A stretch of 64,000 nucleotides of DNA from Stercorarius parasiticus (lineage: Eukaryota; Chordata; Aves; Charadriiformes; Stercorariidae): NCBI GenBank assembly GCA_013396915.1, contig VWZL01002048.1, positions 1,259,971 through 1,323,970 of the forward strand, given 5' to 3'. Positions 35,401 to 49,600 of the stretch are shown here, piece after piece. The notes below the pieces were generated by a model. That model made no database searches, was not told the origin of the DNA, and worked only from the letters and a program-made list of their open reading frames with translations. A program made the position numbers and the translations under genes. Each line of letters opens with the position of its first letter. Position 1 is the stretch's first letter.

Positions 35401-37406
35401 TTAAAGATTTCTCTGGAGTTTTTATTCATACTATTGCATCACATTCCAATTTGTACAGCTTGAGCACCCCTTACTTTAGTTTGGAAAATGACAATTCTTG
35501 AAACTACGTATCAATCTTTCAATTTCTGAGCTCAGTCATGCGAAGTCTGAAGCATATATAAGGAGAAATTTGCCAGGGAAATAGGCTGGATTTGTAGGGA
35601 CTCTCAAGGATCCCCTTATGGATCTGGATTAGAAACAGGTGCTTGTCACAAATTACATTGCACCTGATACTTAAATCACAAAAGTTCAAACTTCCCTTTT
35701 TTTCCTCACAAGTTTAGCCAAGCCCTTAAGGAAACAGCAGCATGACCTACACCAAGAGCAGGATAGCTCTGTGTCACATCAAATGAGAAAATGAAGCAAC
35801 TTACAGTTTATGGCTCCTAAAAGCATCCTCCATCTTCCCAAGTTAACCACCATTGCACTAAATAGCTGTAAGAGTCAGCTGTCAACTACGGTTTAAAACT
35901 GAGCAAGAATTTTATCTTCTACATTGGCTTTCACTCTTTACTGTTANAATAGCATCCCCCCACCAAGCTGTGCAACAAGGCTTTCTGCACCCAGGTCTGG
36001 AAAGCCCTTTCAGTCAGGGCTTGCCCTCTGGACCACTTGTTATTTACAAGCTGCCAGTGCCTCGTGGAGAGGTTACTAAAGGCCATCTGCCTAAAGATTT
36101 CTTGTTTATATTCCCCTTGCTTTATCCTTACGAAAAACAGTTGCATAAAGGCAGAGGTATTTAAAGCTTGACCCATCCCCCCCGTCCTGCTGGAAGCTAT
36201 GATCTGTCTGTGCTATCTCAACTGATATTTGTGTTACTGATTATTTTGTCCAAACAAGGGATTATGATTCTGGTTTAGGGAGTAAGCAGCATGAACAGAG
36301 GACGTCTGAAGGGACAAGCATTTTTTTGTTCCAAGTAAGATTCCTTGAACAAAAGGGAGAGAGAAGAAATGCATCTTGCATAAAGAGCAATTGTTTCCCA
36401 ATGGAACATTTCATGTTTTTCCATTGAGCATGAGCTGCTCTGGCTGTTATGGAATATTTTATTAGCAGGTCTGCTAATGCCATGCCCAGCTCCAGCCACT
36501 GACTGCGTGAGGAAAACAAAGCCAGCACAAGCCATCTTTTGATTTTCTCCTTTCACACACAGAGGATGAATCAGAATACTATCTTTTAGTTTTTATGGAT
36601 ATTGGATGAATATTCCTGTGTCTCTTGCATAAAAGACAATTCCTCATATTAACTTCTCAATTTCTTCATGCTAATAAAGGGCAGGATGTACCAGACTCAG
36701 CTTCCTGGGCATTCACCCAAGGAATACATTTGGTCCATGACACAACCTTTGTCACACAACTTTAAAGTCTTTAGAAGACCAGACGTAATCAGGGAAACAA
36801 CTGCACAATATGTCTCACAGGATAATTAAGATGCAAGATAAACAAGCTCTGGACATTTTACCTGAGGGTCTGGCCAACTGAAGAGAGCTATCGTCATCCA
36901 TAGCATGTTTTAAACTATTCAGTTGGAGCAAGGACAAGCCATGCTATTCATACAGGCAAGAACACCAAGTTACTTTTGGGCTGCACAACCCAAGCATGCA
37001 GTCTGCCTCCACAGCTATTTGTAGTGCGCCAGGCCTCTGAGGACAGTAAGTAGAATCATACATCTCCGCCCAAGGACCAGCTTATTCTTCCTATAAAGTA
37101 GGAAGGATAGGGAACGTGCTAGTTACCTATAAAATCATGTGACATTTATTGTCTTTCACAACACAGGAGGTAGAAGGCATTACAGGAAACAAGCACTGTC
37201 AATGAAAACTGAAGGCGGCAGCTACCAGCACACACAAGCTGTAGAACACTTTGCTCCAAAATGTTGTGGGTAATAGAAGTTTATAGATATTCAATAAAGA
37301 CTGGGGACAAATTCACAGAAGAGAATTGAAACATGAAGGGCTACTAAACACAGACCTGGTTCAGGAAGCCTCACCTGCCACAGATAACTAGAGGTTAGGA
37401 ATATGA
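29481..37406. other. Unique non-coding DNA, about 8 kb
   Basis: No gene or named repeat is recognised. Segment 32980-33255 is slightly richer in GC than its surroundings. Segment 36360-36700 is rich in homeodomain-like TAAT/ATTA words. CCAAT words in inverted orientation lie at 33963-33971 and 34000-34008. Confidence 0.6.
35947..35947. other. Ambiguous base (N)
   Basis: This is the only non-ACGT character in the window. It marks an unresolved base in a draft assembly and affects no recognised feature. Confidence 0.99.
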
Positions 37407-37626
37407 CAGTCATAGGTTACTTTAGGGCAGAAAGGACCTTTGGAGGCCACCTGGTCCAAGGACCTTCACGCCTTGCCCAAAACCAGGCTAATTTCAAAGT
37501 TAGATCAGATTGCTCAGTATCTAGTTTGAATTCTGAGGATCTCCAAGGATGGAAAGTTGACAGCCTCTCTCAGAAACCTGTTTAAAGCTTTGACCACTCT
37601 CTTTATGAAGAACTTTTTTCTTTTTC
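37407..37626 (-). mobile_element. Old, diverged CR1 LINE 3' fragment
   Basis: Read in + orientation, the segment carries the reverse-complement CR1 words in the right order: AAAGGACCTTTGGAGGCCACC and TGGTCCAAGG, then GATCTCCAAGGATGGA, CAGCCTCTCTCAG with AACCTGTTT, and ATGAAGAACTTTTTTC. These match the 3' UTR and ORF2 C-terminus of older CR1 subfamilies. Divergence is clearly higher than in the CR1 copies at 5.8 and 54 kb, and the terminal octamer repeat is eroded, so the insertion is old. Confidence 0.75.
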
Positions 37627-40600
37627 CTATCCTTATGCTCTGCTTTATAATTCCCAGCTGGCCAATGTCATATTGAGCTGCGCAACTCTTGATTTAACCA
37701 GTGGGCCATCCCTATGTTCTTAACTATAGGAATTTCCAAGGTACCACACCATTTTAGTGTGGCACCTCTGTTTCCTCCCAGGAAGGAGATAACGTGTGCG
37801 GTATGTAGTTCAGATTTGACTTCTGTAATAACGCCAGAAGATTTCATACTGGAGTCTTTTTAATGCCAAGTGTATACTGGCAAAGTATTCAGACTACTTG
37901 CTGTAGGAACTGGTGAAAAAAGAGACTTTTGATTCTTTAAATCTGTTCAGTAAGTTAGGTGGTGCAATTTAGCCTGACAAGCTGAAGTGGAATTCTTACT
38001 TATAAAAGAATTTCTCTCAAGGTTCACATTACATGATAGCTTTTATTCGCTAATACGTATGGTATCAGCTGTTTTAGATGTAATGATTTTTCACCTTGAA
38101 TGTTAATTAGTCCTATTACAGACATAATAGCTCCAAATAGCTCCAGACACAGAGTCTGTCTCCACCAGAAGTTCAGTGCAAAGTCACACTTTCTCTCCAG
38201 TTAGCTGCTGGAATTGCTACTCCATTGCTTGGGGCATTATCATAACCTCCAAAGTATCAGCTACAAAACCTATTTTTCATGGCCTTTCAATATACAACTC
38301 TGCATCGGAGGGTAGAGTACCCAAGAGGCCATTTCTCAGCTCTGCAATGGACTGATTTATATCTATTTAAGGGCCCACTGGGATTCTAAGAGGGACCAAA
38401 CACATTTTAGGTTTAACCTTCCTGAAACTAAAGTACTTTTGGTACACAGTATAGCCACTAAAAGATATTATGCCTCATTTATGTTGAGAACTTAGACTGG
38501 TACATTACATGTGATGTGCTAGTGACTGCGCCTGTCCCATGCACGACCTGATGGGTTCACGTTCTGCAGAACAGAAGTGCCCATTTAGCTTATCCAGTGA
38601 GACAGGAAAGGAAACTTTGCAATGTGTAATATTTTAAAGTGTGAAAGAAGCAAAACCATACAGAAAACTAATCAGACTGTCCTGTTGAAACAGATAAGAA
38701 GCAAAATGGACATGCTATTTGGTTAGATATATTTTTAAGTTCCTTCTGAGCCCAAAATTACACAGTCGGAATGCAAGAAAATCATTTGAGAGAAGTATTT
38801 GATCTCAGTTTTAGATGGCAACAGCATGCTGAGAGAGGTTGGATTCCTAACCATTTTTATAGAATCAGGATCCTGTAAGCTTTTGATCAGGATGGAGGTG
38901 TTGTTTAACAGGACTGTGCCTTGCTGCTCACATCAAGGACAAAAGCAGAATGCCACTAGTGCAACGCAAGACAAGCAAGGCATTATTCCTGGAATAAATT
39001 TTTATAAAATCTGCAGATATGAAAACACCTACTTTCCACCAAGGAAAGCTTTTTAAAGCTTATAAAGCTTTTCTTTTACAATCCTGGGCTGCAACAAATT
39101 TAAGGCTTACCATAACAAGCTTGAATAATTAATTTCTTGTATGCATTTCTAATAGGATGTTGCTAGGCTCAGACACGCAGTGTACTATATTCCAGTTAGA
39201 AGTATGAAACATGAAAGCAATGGCAAGCTACTGCCCAAATCCATTGCATTAGTCACAACTGATTACTTAAATTTAAGTAAAATCAGGCTAATCAGAGTGG
39301 AACCAGTGGTGCTATTACTGTCAGATAGCCCCCTCTGGCTTGATCTTGGTTGTTTGTTTGGTTTTTTTTCCTGTTTTTTTAATCAATCAATAGCACACTG
39401 ATCTCAAAGAAGCTGCACAATTTTTTGCTGCCTTCAGCTCGATACATACTTCATGAGCTGCATAGCTTCAGAGCTGGGCTGACAGAGTTTCTACTCACAA
39501 CGCTGAGCTTCCTGTGCTAACGCAACAGGCATCTAGCTCAACTCAAGAGAGAGATGCTTCTTATCTGCACACAGTGTATGAAACACTAGATATGGACCAC
39601 ACACCTGGATTCTTTCAAGCATTTGTTTTAATTTTTCAGAGGCACAAATGATTTGTCTCATAAAGCGTCCGTGGCACTGTAACTAAAAGGACAAGGGCAG
39701 TAGCCATGCTGTCCCAAACCCAGATTATTAGTATGTTTGAGCCATACTATTAGAAAACTGAGCAAGCCATTTGCATTGGAGATTAAAGACATTGCAGCTG
39801 TGGAGACAAGCATCCAAAAGTGCATATTTGCCTGGAGATTTGAGATTTGCCTTGTGCAGAGCACCCAGCATCAGCATAATCCACCTAAACACAGTTAAGT
39901 GATTGAGGTCTCCACTGGAAGTATCAATTCTCCACCACAAAGTATTAACTCAGTACCTGAAAATCTGATCAAATAAATTACCAACCCAATGCTACACCAC
40001 TGTATTTCCTCTTTTTTAGACTTTCCCATGTTCTTGATTTCGTAGGAGTTGCCTAATAAGCTTGTGTCATGCTTTAGTCTCACAGAATTGCAAGAGAATA
40101 ATTCATTGTCAGCCAGATCCAACCTTCCAGATGAAGTTAATGCCAAGGAAATATAAAGGCTTCTGTAGCAAACAGTTTCTGTTGAAGGGTCTTGGCTCTA
40201 ATCAAGGCTCAAATCAGTTCTCCTTGCTTATTTGAGCTCTTTGAGCTCAAACTACCATATGACAGAGAGGGAACAGTGGAGCGGAGGCCAGTACTAGTAC
40301 TTTGTGAAGATAATTTGGACACCACAGTTGATAATATTGTGGAAAAATACAGGAATAGGTTTAACCAAGTGCAGCGCAAGGAGTGAAATGAAAGGCATCC
40401 ACCCATTTTTAAGACAGGTATTAGACTGCCCATATGGCTACTGGGCCATAACTTCCTAGCATGTTTGATGAAGCAAGGTTTATAGGGAAAGGCAATTTCT
40501 TACCACTATATATAATAAGTCGGAAAAGAGGCATGCAAAACTTTTGCCTGCCAAGGGGGGAGAAAAGACTGCAGGGAATACTAAGAGACAAGTTGGCAAA

Positions 40601-43600
40601 ACACAGGGAGAAACTTGTTTGGCCTTGTGCTTTACCATATGCTCAGTCTCCCAGAATAACAAAAAATCAGCTGCTCCTTTTTAGCCAGCAGCATTCCCAC
40701 AGGCCACATTTCAAATGTCACTACAACCACCTTTCCTACAGGAAAAGCGGTGTTCTCATGTAATTGCAGATACCAGGCTTTGTACAGCAGCCTAGCATTA
40801 TGCAACTTTATTAGAAATCTCACAGGCTGGCTTCAATAAATTAAGCACTTAAGTTATCACAAGGTTCAATTTGGCAATTATACTAGATGGAGCTGAAAAG
40901 ATTTGAGCAGATATGACTGTGCTTTTACACTCCAAATGTCACAGTCAGTCAGGAATACAGAGGAAGGCTTTAGTGAACGCTCAGGACTGAAAAATATTAG
41001 TTCTGCTCCCAAGGCAAACCTGCTCCAGCTCCATGGACCTGAAATTGTAATATGAAGTTCAAGTAAAGAGTTTACCACATTCCTGTTTGCTAGTAGCACT
41101 TAAAACACAGCAGGGAAAACTGGGACATAAACAGTGTATCTTCTTTTAAATAATTTCTTAGACAATGGATGAGCAGTAGATTGGAAGATGCACAAATTAT
41201 CTGGCTGCAACAGCTTTGAGTGGGAATCCCCTCCAGGAGCTTAGAGAAGGGAAGGTAATCCCCTATTAGCAATTACCAAGCTGTGAGGCCATGTCTCTGT
41301 TATTCCCAAAATATTCTAAGTCTTCTTTACTACAATGGCCAAAAAAACCTCATCTGTCCTAAATGCCAGTAGTATACAGCAAATATTGGCGATGACCTAG
41401 GGTTTATTATGGGAAATACTCTTCCATTACTTGCTTGGAGGCCATTAAGTTCTATTTCCTGTAACATCAGCAAAAGAAGACTTCTGTTAGTAGAGCTGAT
41501 TGAAGCTGTTGCCTGGGAAAGAGTGGACAAGCAAAGTCTGATTTTGAAGTGGTTTTAACATAAGATAGAAAAATAAATGTTTTACGCACAACTGCAAGAA
41601 ATTCATCATTACTGATGTATGTTTCAGCTGTGTTTTTCTCCAGGTACACCTACAAGGGTAATTAGTCAACATTTTCATGATCTATATAGTATTAACAGAG
41701 GTACTACCACACCTGAAATGGCAGTTTCTTACAACTTTTGTCCAAAGAAATAACTAGTTGAAGACTTCCTGATACAAACTCCTGATATGCAAAGCATGAG
41801 CATCTGAACCACTGTTCATACTTCTGTGTCTGACGGATCAAGTCTTCCTTGCTCTTACCTGATGTTTATTCCAAACAAACATATGTATATTCCAGAAATA
41901 GTCACTTAGTTAAGATTAAACTTTCAGAAGCAGAATAATCCCAAATAGCGGACAATTAGAAAACGGGTTTTTGATACTGGTTTAGCAGAAATATAACAAC
42001 AGGCGTCTTATAAGAATGCACAGACTTCCAGCCTTTTCAGCAACAGAAATAGTAACTGATTTTCTGCTGAGTGGCTTAGGTGTTTCACTAATGCATATGT
42101 ACCAGCTATATATTTAATGGTTACTATAGAAGAGATACAAAGCTATGGCTTTCTTGCAGTCAAGCGAAGGCTTTACTCACTAAAGAAATACAACACTCAC
42201 ACTGAAGCTAATCTGCAAATAACTTGTCCTACAAATACATTTCAATCAAAGTTAAAAGTTAAAGCTTTTTTTTTTCATTGCAGTTCTATCCTTAGCTTTG
42301 TCGTCTTATTTATCTTAATTGCTCTAAGGCCAAATAGGGTTCAAACTCCTGGATTATGTGAAAGTAGTAGAATATTGCCATAGAAAGTTTGCAGTCTGCA
42401 CAGCCGCAGCAGACACCAGGAAAGAGAGAAGTTTCCTGCCAGTGTCACAGCCAGGACTGAGACTCAGCCTGCTGCAGGTGAGTTCACTCACTGCCAGGGC
42501 AGCATGCTTGCAGAGGCAGTTCTGATCCAGCACAGGGACGTACCAGGTTACAAGCTGCCTGCCTCACTTCCAACATCTTCACATGTTCTGCTCCGGCTGC
42601 TTTACTGTATATTAACTCATATTTTCTCCCTCACCTACTTCTCCTGCTTGTTTCTCCCTTAATGTTAACGCACATAATCCTTGCACTTGCCAGATGCGTA
42701 CTTGGGCCTTCTTCAAGTCCCAAGTTTTACTCCTCTGCAGAATATGCATGCAGACAGCATGCCGCATTCTGACATCGCTTCAACGCTCGGGTAGCCCTGA
42801 GGATCAAGGGAACGGGGTGGCAAAGCTCACATCGTGCTTCCTAAAACATGCTTTGCAAAGTCATCAGCACCTTTACCTTGGAGGGAAATTGCCATTTTGG
42901 CCACAATTTTATTATTTTGCTTGGTACCACGATATATGTGTATATGATTGTATCATAGCATAAGGGGAGTTGGAAAACTCAGCATTGTCACATGACGAGC
43001 TAACAGCAACATCCCACAAGCTCACAAGATCATATCCCATCCAGAAGGCAACAGGAAGGAGGGGGCAGAGGAATTTCTTTGCAATGACGGACAACACTGA
43101 ACAACTCGTTGTTTCGGGTATGTCTTTCCAAGTCCATAACTGAGGCTGTGCCTGCTGCAGCTTCCCAGGGCCATAATGCTGAGATTCATGAGTTATAAGA
43201 AAGTAAGAGTATTTATGATAATCAGTCATATTAAATAAAAGTGTGACACCTGGATACACCTGCTTTTTAAGCACCAATCAGTAACATCAAAGCAAACCGA
43301 TGTTTCTAGTATGCTATTATTTCCATATGAAGATGGACAGTATATTCTTTCTAATTAAGTCTCAAGAGAAAAGCTGGTAAGCAACTTCAAGTGCAGCTGA
43401 AGAGCAGCACTGCTATTTCACTTCTAAAAATCATCATCCATCATGCTGTTCCTCCATGTAAAAGCATTATGCTTAGCCATATCTAAAGTCATAAAATCCT
43501 TAATGGAATCAGCACAAAATACACTGTGCCATCGGAGAGAATTTTTTTTTTCAGTTTAATCAGTTTGGTTTGCTTATTCTTAAATTTGAGATTCAATAAT

Positions 43601-46600
43601 ACATTTATTTTGCCCTATGTATTTGAATCTAGCTGCAAAATACCATGCCCAGAACTTTGTAAAGCTCATTGACTTCAAACATTAAAGAAACCATATCATA
43701 CAGAAGCTAAATTAGTGTTGCTTTTCCTTAATCAATACTAGCTTTGTGGGGGAGTAGCTGCCTAGAATAGTTCAGTCCACTATTTACAGAGCTCAGAGAA
43801 GACATCAATGGTACAACACGCCTACTATGAAATACATTCTTAGAAGCCTTCTGCTGCCACCACAGCTACCACTACTAGAATATTCCTTTCCTGTACATGC
43901 AGCACTTAACACCGACAGTTTGTCTTAGTCTGACCTGAAAACCAGCACATGAAGCCGAGTATTCCAGGAAGTTGCTGTGAAACACTGAAAGAAAATACGG
44001 GCTGAGTTGACTTACAAAATTATTTGCACTTTAGCAGAATGGCATTTTCCTTCCTCACATCAGCTATAAACTCATCAGTCAGGGTGGGATAATGCAAATT
44101 TGGAAGAAGGGCTCTCCCAATGTGAGGGTCACATAACAAACATATGCCTGATGAGATAAAAATATTAAGTGACTTATCTCTGCCTCAGGCCTCTGATATG
44201 ATGGCTAAAGCTTAGCTATTGCCACATTGCTCAGAGCAGCATTATTACACTGCCTTTTAAAAATGAGGTGCAGCCAGAAGAAACTAGATAGCAATAGACC
44301 CAGGGAACTATCATGCATTTGACTTCCAACACTTGAACCATCATTACCAAAATTACATAGTAGTTTCCATCATTTATCTAAACCAAGAATCTTACTGGTT
44401 TTGCCAGAAGCCATGCATACTTTTTTTGCATTTTTCCACATGCGCTAGGCTTTTAGTCATTTTATTTCTCGGAAAGCAGCTTGAATCTTTTCTGATAATG
44501 TAACAAGTCTGTGGCGGTTGTATTTGCCAGGATAGTACATGGCAAGCGTCTCATCTACCGGTGGAAATGAAAGCCCCCACTGAGAATAGAGGTTAAATCC
44601 TCATGACAACCATATGGTTGTGGGAAATGAATTAGAAGTATTTGAAGAGCAGTGAAGAGATTTCACAGGCAGGGTTGTCAGCTGTGATGGTCCCACTCAA
44701 AAAGGAGTCACTGATTCTGAGAATTAAAAAGGCAATAGTCAGGATTTCAGGGGGAAAAGGCTGGAAGAGACAGAATTTTGTGCTTCAATTCCTAAGTCCA
44801 CCAAAACTCAGTTCATTTCATTCAAAAAGTGTCCTTTTACTGCAATCAAGAACGTCTGAGTGAAGTTGTGACTAAATAACCAGTTGCCATGAATCGCTCT
44901 TTTGGTGTACAGTGAGACTGAAGCTGGCATGTCCATTGCCAGCTCAATTTGTTAGAAACGGGTACTGCCAAAATCCAGAAGAAAATGGCAATTGCAATTG
45001 GACAGACTGGCCCACCAATGTGTATAACAGATGTGCTCTTGAAACACAGTCATTCCTCAGAAAGTTTCGAGTGCTTGAATACGCCCTTAGTAGTTTTACT
45101 TGCTAATCCATCTTAAAAAGGGAAGGAAACTAGTCATGTGGTTATGAGACAGGCCTGCCAGCCAGGTTTAAGCTATGTTGACTACCACCATAGCATTTCC
45201 ATAGATTAGACTCCCTGCTCACATCTCTCAAGTATCTTTACAGAAGATAAAGCTGTTTCCTGATGCCTGAGAAATAATTACTTCATACAATAGGAGTAAA
45301 TTCCTGGCTGTTATTGAAGCCAGGACAGATTTCTACTTGGGATATTCTCTATTCACTGATTATTTAGCAAAGAACTTCGGGGGTGTCCCCAAGCAAGTAA
45401 GTCCCTCCTACTGAAAAAGCACAACTGCACAAGTCAGCTTTTCCAGCACATAGCTGTTATGGCAGTTCAAGAAACACAACAGCAGTCAAAACTCAAGCAA
45501 AAATGCAAACTAGGCACCCTAAAGAGGATGGAAGTACGCAAAACGGTTAGAGGTTGAAGGATTGCATGGCATGGCTGAACTTAAAGTAATAGAGATGTGA
45601 CCACTGACTACTGGAGTCAGCTGGCATCTCACATAAAAGATACTTAGTGTTGAGCTTATGTGAGGAAATTGATAGAAAATTTAAATGGAAACATAACACA
45701 GACTAGACTATGGTGGAGCACTAATGAGCATTGGCTGCGGAAAAGATTACAGGACAAGATTTTCAGCTCACCATGTCATTTCATTCAGGTCACGCTACTA
45801 TGTTCCTATGCTTGTACTGCTCTATGCTAATAAATAAAGTTATATTCAGGGTTACTTTCTCTGCACAAAAGTACTTGTTTTCTTTTTGTGTAAGGACAGT
45901 GGAGTGGTTTTGCTTAAACAGTGAAAACAAATTTCAAGTATAGCATAACAGCCAAGCAGCTAATTAATTCCAGCACACAGTATCCAGTTCCATCTTCCAA
46001 TTTGATGCTTCAACAAACCATAACTGGTGCTCCCTCTCATACCAAACCTGGGTGCTGTCATTATTTATGCTACTGAATGCGTAGAACTCTGTGCTTTATT
46101 GCTTCCTTACATAGATGAACTACCCAAGGGGGAAATCTTCTGGTGCCAATCAGATCTCTAATGTTCCAGATGCAATAATGTATCACATCTAAGTCTTCCT
46201 CATTAATTCTGGAAAGGGCACGGGCACAGAATAGAGTCTGGGACTCATGGCAGCTGCTAGGGAAGCATCTTCACTGCTTCTGCAGTAAGCCATGAAGCAG
46301 TTTCAGCTGTTACACCCCAAGGTTTGGCAACAAACCACTGACAGAGCACATTTAAATTTTGCATATGGACTCCACGGGGGTGACAATCCCAGCCACATCA
46401 AAGGAATGTCACTCCCAGGTTTCTATCTGCTACATTGCAGGTCATGCCCCACATAAGAATTACGATGCAGCTCCATTGTGCTCTCTCACTGTGGCAGATG
46501 GCGTCATATAAAGTGCCAGATAGCAAGTTCTCTGTAAGAGCTATCATTATGAACCATTATAAGCTTTCCTTCCCTCTTTGTGAGCAGCTTTTTAAGATTC

Positions 46601-49600
46601 TGCTTCATAGCAAGTGTTAATCATACACTGTATGAATTTCCATAGGTCTAATGCAAGCAACTGCTCTGGGCCACAAGCTTGTTATCCATCATATGTCTAC
46701 AGTGCCATTGCCTCCTGCTCAATGATATTGTGCCAAATGCCATTGTTCAGTCCAAACACAACACTGTCACGCAAAGCAGTGTGGACTACAGTGTGTTTTT
46801 TTGTCCTGAAAAGGCTTTCCCCAGCAGCCACCTTATGAATTTCACATACCATGACTCCAGTCCAGGCTTGGTGGAGTCTGTTAGAGGCAGAAACTAAGAC
46901 CAGAAATAGGACCGCAGCCTTCACTAGCTGCAGCAGGGCATCAGAGCAACAGACACAAGGCACGAAGAAACATATTGGTGAAGTCTGGTGTTTGCTCTCA
47001 CACCTAGAAAACACTTCATCTTGTACCAGATTGGAGAAGATTGACATCAACAGCAGAATTGCGAGGGACAAGGGTGAGACAGTTGAGTTGCACAGCTATG
47101 AGAATATACCCATGTTTCTCTATATTCTCACTACAAATGTAGTATGCCTATATCTTGATCTTGAGTATTACAATTTTTCTGAACTCTCCTTCTGCTTCAC
47201 TTTTAAGTCCCAGAACACTTACATTAGTACAAGGAGATCTGGACATACAGCTGTCATTCAGACCAATAGTTCAAGGGTTTCATTGCTTCTATATTATCTT
47301 CAAAACCTCAGCCACCTTTGTATTTCATTCATCAACTTAGAAACATACCAAACTCACTATAAGCTTTGACAGGGATATTTTTTACTTTATCAAGTGATAT
47401 AACCTTGAAAAACCTTCTAGTCTGTTGGATATAGGATCAATAACTGCCAGACAATCTGGGTAGATTGCACTCATGGTAAAGGATGAAGTATTAAAGCATC
47501 TTGCAGTCAGTGCCTTGAAAAATTAACCTGGCATTTGTCTAGCTGTCTAGACAGCTGGAACAACAACAACAAAAGATTAGCCATTTGCATACAGTAATCC
47601 TCCATCTTCTTTTTGCATTTAGCCTTCCTATGAGAGCTGATAACGGCCAGGGTGCTGGATAAATTTTACTTTATTGTCACACTCTTTCTCACTTTGGGGG
47701 TCCAACTTTCATAGCTGTTAGCACAATGAGGCCTCTAACATCGCTGTAGTACAGTTAAAGCTACTTAGAAGATGCACGAAGGGCTCAGTGGCTCAATCTG
47801 GTCTGCATATCAGAGACAGTGTGGTGACAGGGACGTGCAACTAGATCTATCAATTACCGATTAGGTTTCTGCTCACTTAACATCATGCTTATTTAGAAAT
47901 CACTTAAAGCTTCAGCTGGAGCATGGAGGACCTATATTATCTTACAAGGTAAAGCTAACTTGATTAATTCCTGCCAAACTTCTGCAAACATTTTGCAGCA
48001 TTCTTACATTCACATCGAGCTCTTGCAAAGCTGTGTTTTTACACTATCACACTTTTTGTCAGAGCAACAGGTGGCTGATTGCATTTAAGAACATCACTCT
48101 ACTGCATTCATTCACCCAGCTCAGATCATAATTATTGAGCTGTCCCAGTCAAAAAGAACAAGACAATTAGGAATTAGAGGCCCAGTTCTTAAAGAGACTC
48201 GAGAACAAGCAAGTATGTTTCTCAAAGGACACCACCTAATTAAACTCCTATAGAGATCTTCATGTGCAGCATACTGTTTCCTCAGGGACCTTTTTTTAGA
48301 AGCAGGTTATGCAACTGAGCCACACTCTCAAGTGAGGCAGTAAGAGCTGATGACTCCTCCTCAGAGTTTGCTGTTACTTGGACAGCATCAGTCCTGTGCT
48401 GAGCCTGCCGCCTTCTTCAAGCCTGGTATAGGGCAGTCTCATTAAATGAGATGCAGAGTTTAGTTAAGCACAAAAGCCACACAGCGCTTTCCACATTCAG
48501 GGCAGTGTTCTTTAGATCAGGAGCAAGTTAGGGTACCTTCTAGAAGCAGCTCCATTATCTGGACAGTAGGATCCAGACAGGTGCACTCTCAAGCTGCAGT
48601 GGCCCATGGCATGCTAAGGAATGAAGTCAGCTACTGGCCTTGCGGTACAAGGGAATCCTTGCTCTTTAGGACCAAACCACAATATTCAATCACTTATCAA
48701 TACTTAATTGCTTTCAGAGAGCCATGCTAAGGCGTGGCAGCTTTACAGAAACTGGGTATCAGTTTGGAAAGGCACCTGTAGTGGATTCAAGTACCAAGAA
48801 GCATTACATCCCTGGAAGCATTCAACAGAAGGACAGATTTTTCTCTACAAATACCGGGCCATCCAGCAAACAGAAAGGATGAGTCATACTGACCTCCTAC
48901 CCAGCATATGAAATATGTTCAGTCAGAGACTGAAAGTTCATTTATTTTATCTATTCACCCCTCCAGCTGACAAGGTCAGTCAAATGTCATTGTGTGCTTA
49001 ATCAGCCAAAATGAGTTTATGAGACTTCGTGTATATTTTTTATCCAGTACATACTTTTCTATTTGGATGCAGTTAGAGTTCTGTTTCCAGAAAATTAGTA
49101 TGTCCATATGATGGCAAGCTGCATGTTGCCAAGTTTTAAACAGGCATAGCTGCCCATTTCCTTGACCAACCCAAGGTAACGAACACCCAACCTAACACTA
49201 AGACTGAGAAATAGTCACTATCTTATAACCCCTTAGAAGTTCCCAGCAGCATTTCACTGCATCACTAACCACCTTGCCTGATCACAGAAAAGGTTAATTC
49301 AGTCTAACAGCCTATTTCGGTACGGCCAAAAGAAGTTGCCTAGTGAAGAATATAAAAGGAATCACATCACGACTCCCCCTCCCTCACCAGCTTCAGCTCA
49401 GATATGTTTTTTTGTATTTAGTAATTTACCTAAGAAGTCCCAACTTAAAAAAACCAACAAACATTAGAAGCAGATCTATAGCTTCACTTACCCTTCTGAG
49501 CTCTTTCCATTCCTGCTCTGCACATGTACTCTGCATTTATGCATAACGTTTTGTTCAATTCCATTTTTGTGCTTGGTTGCCACAGAGCTCATGTTTCCAT

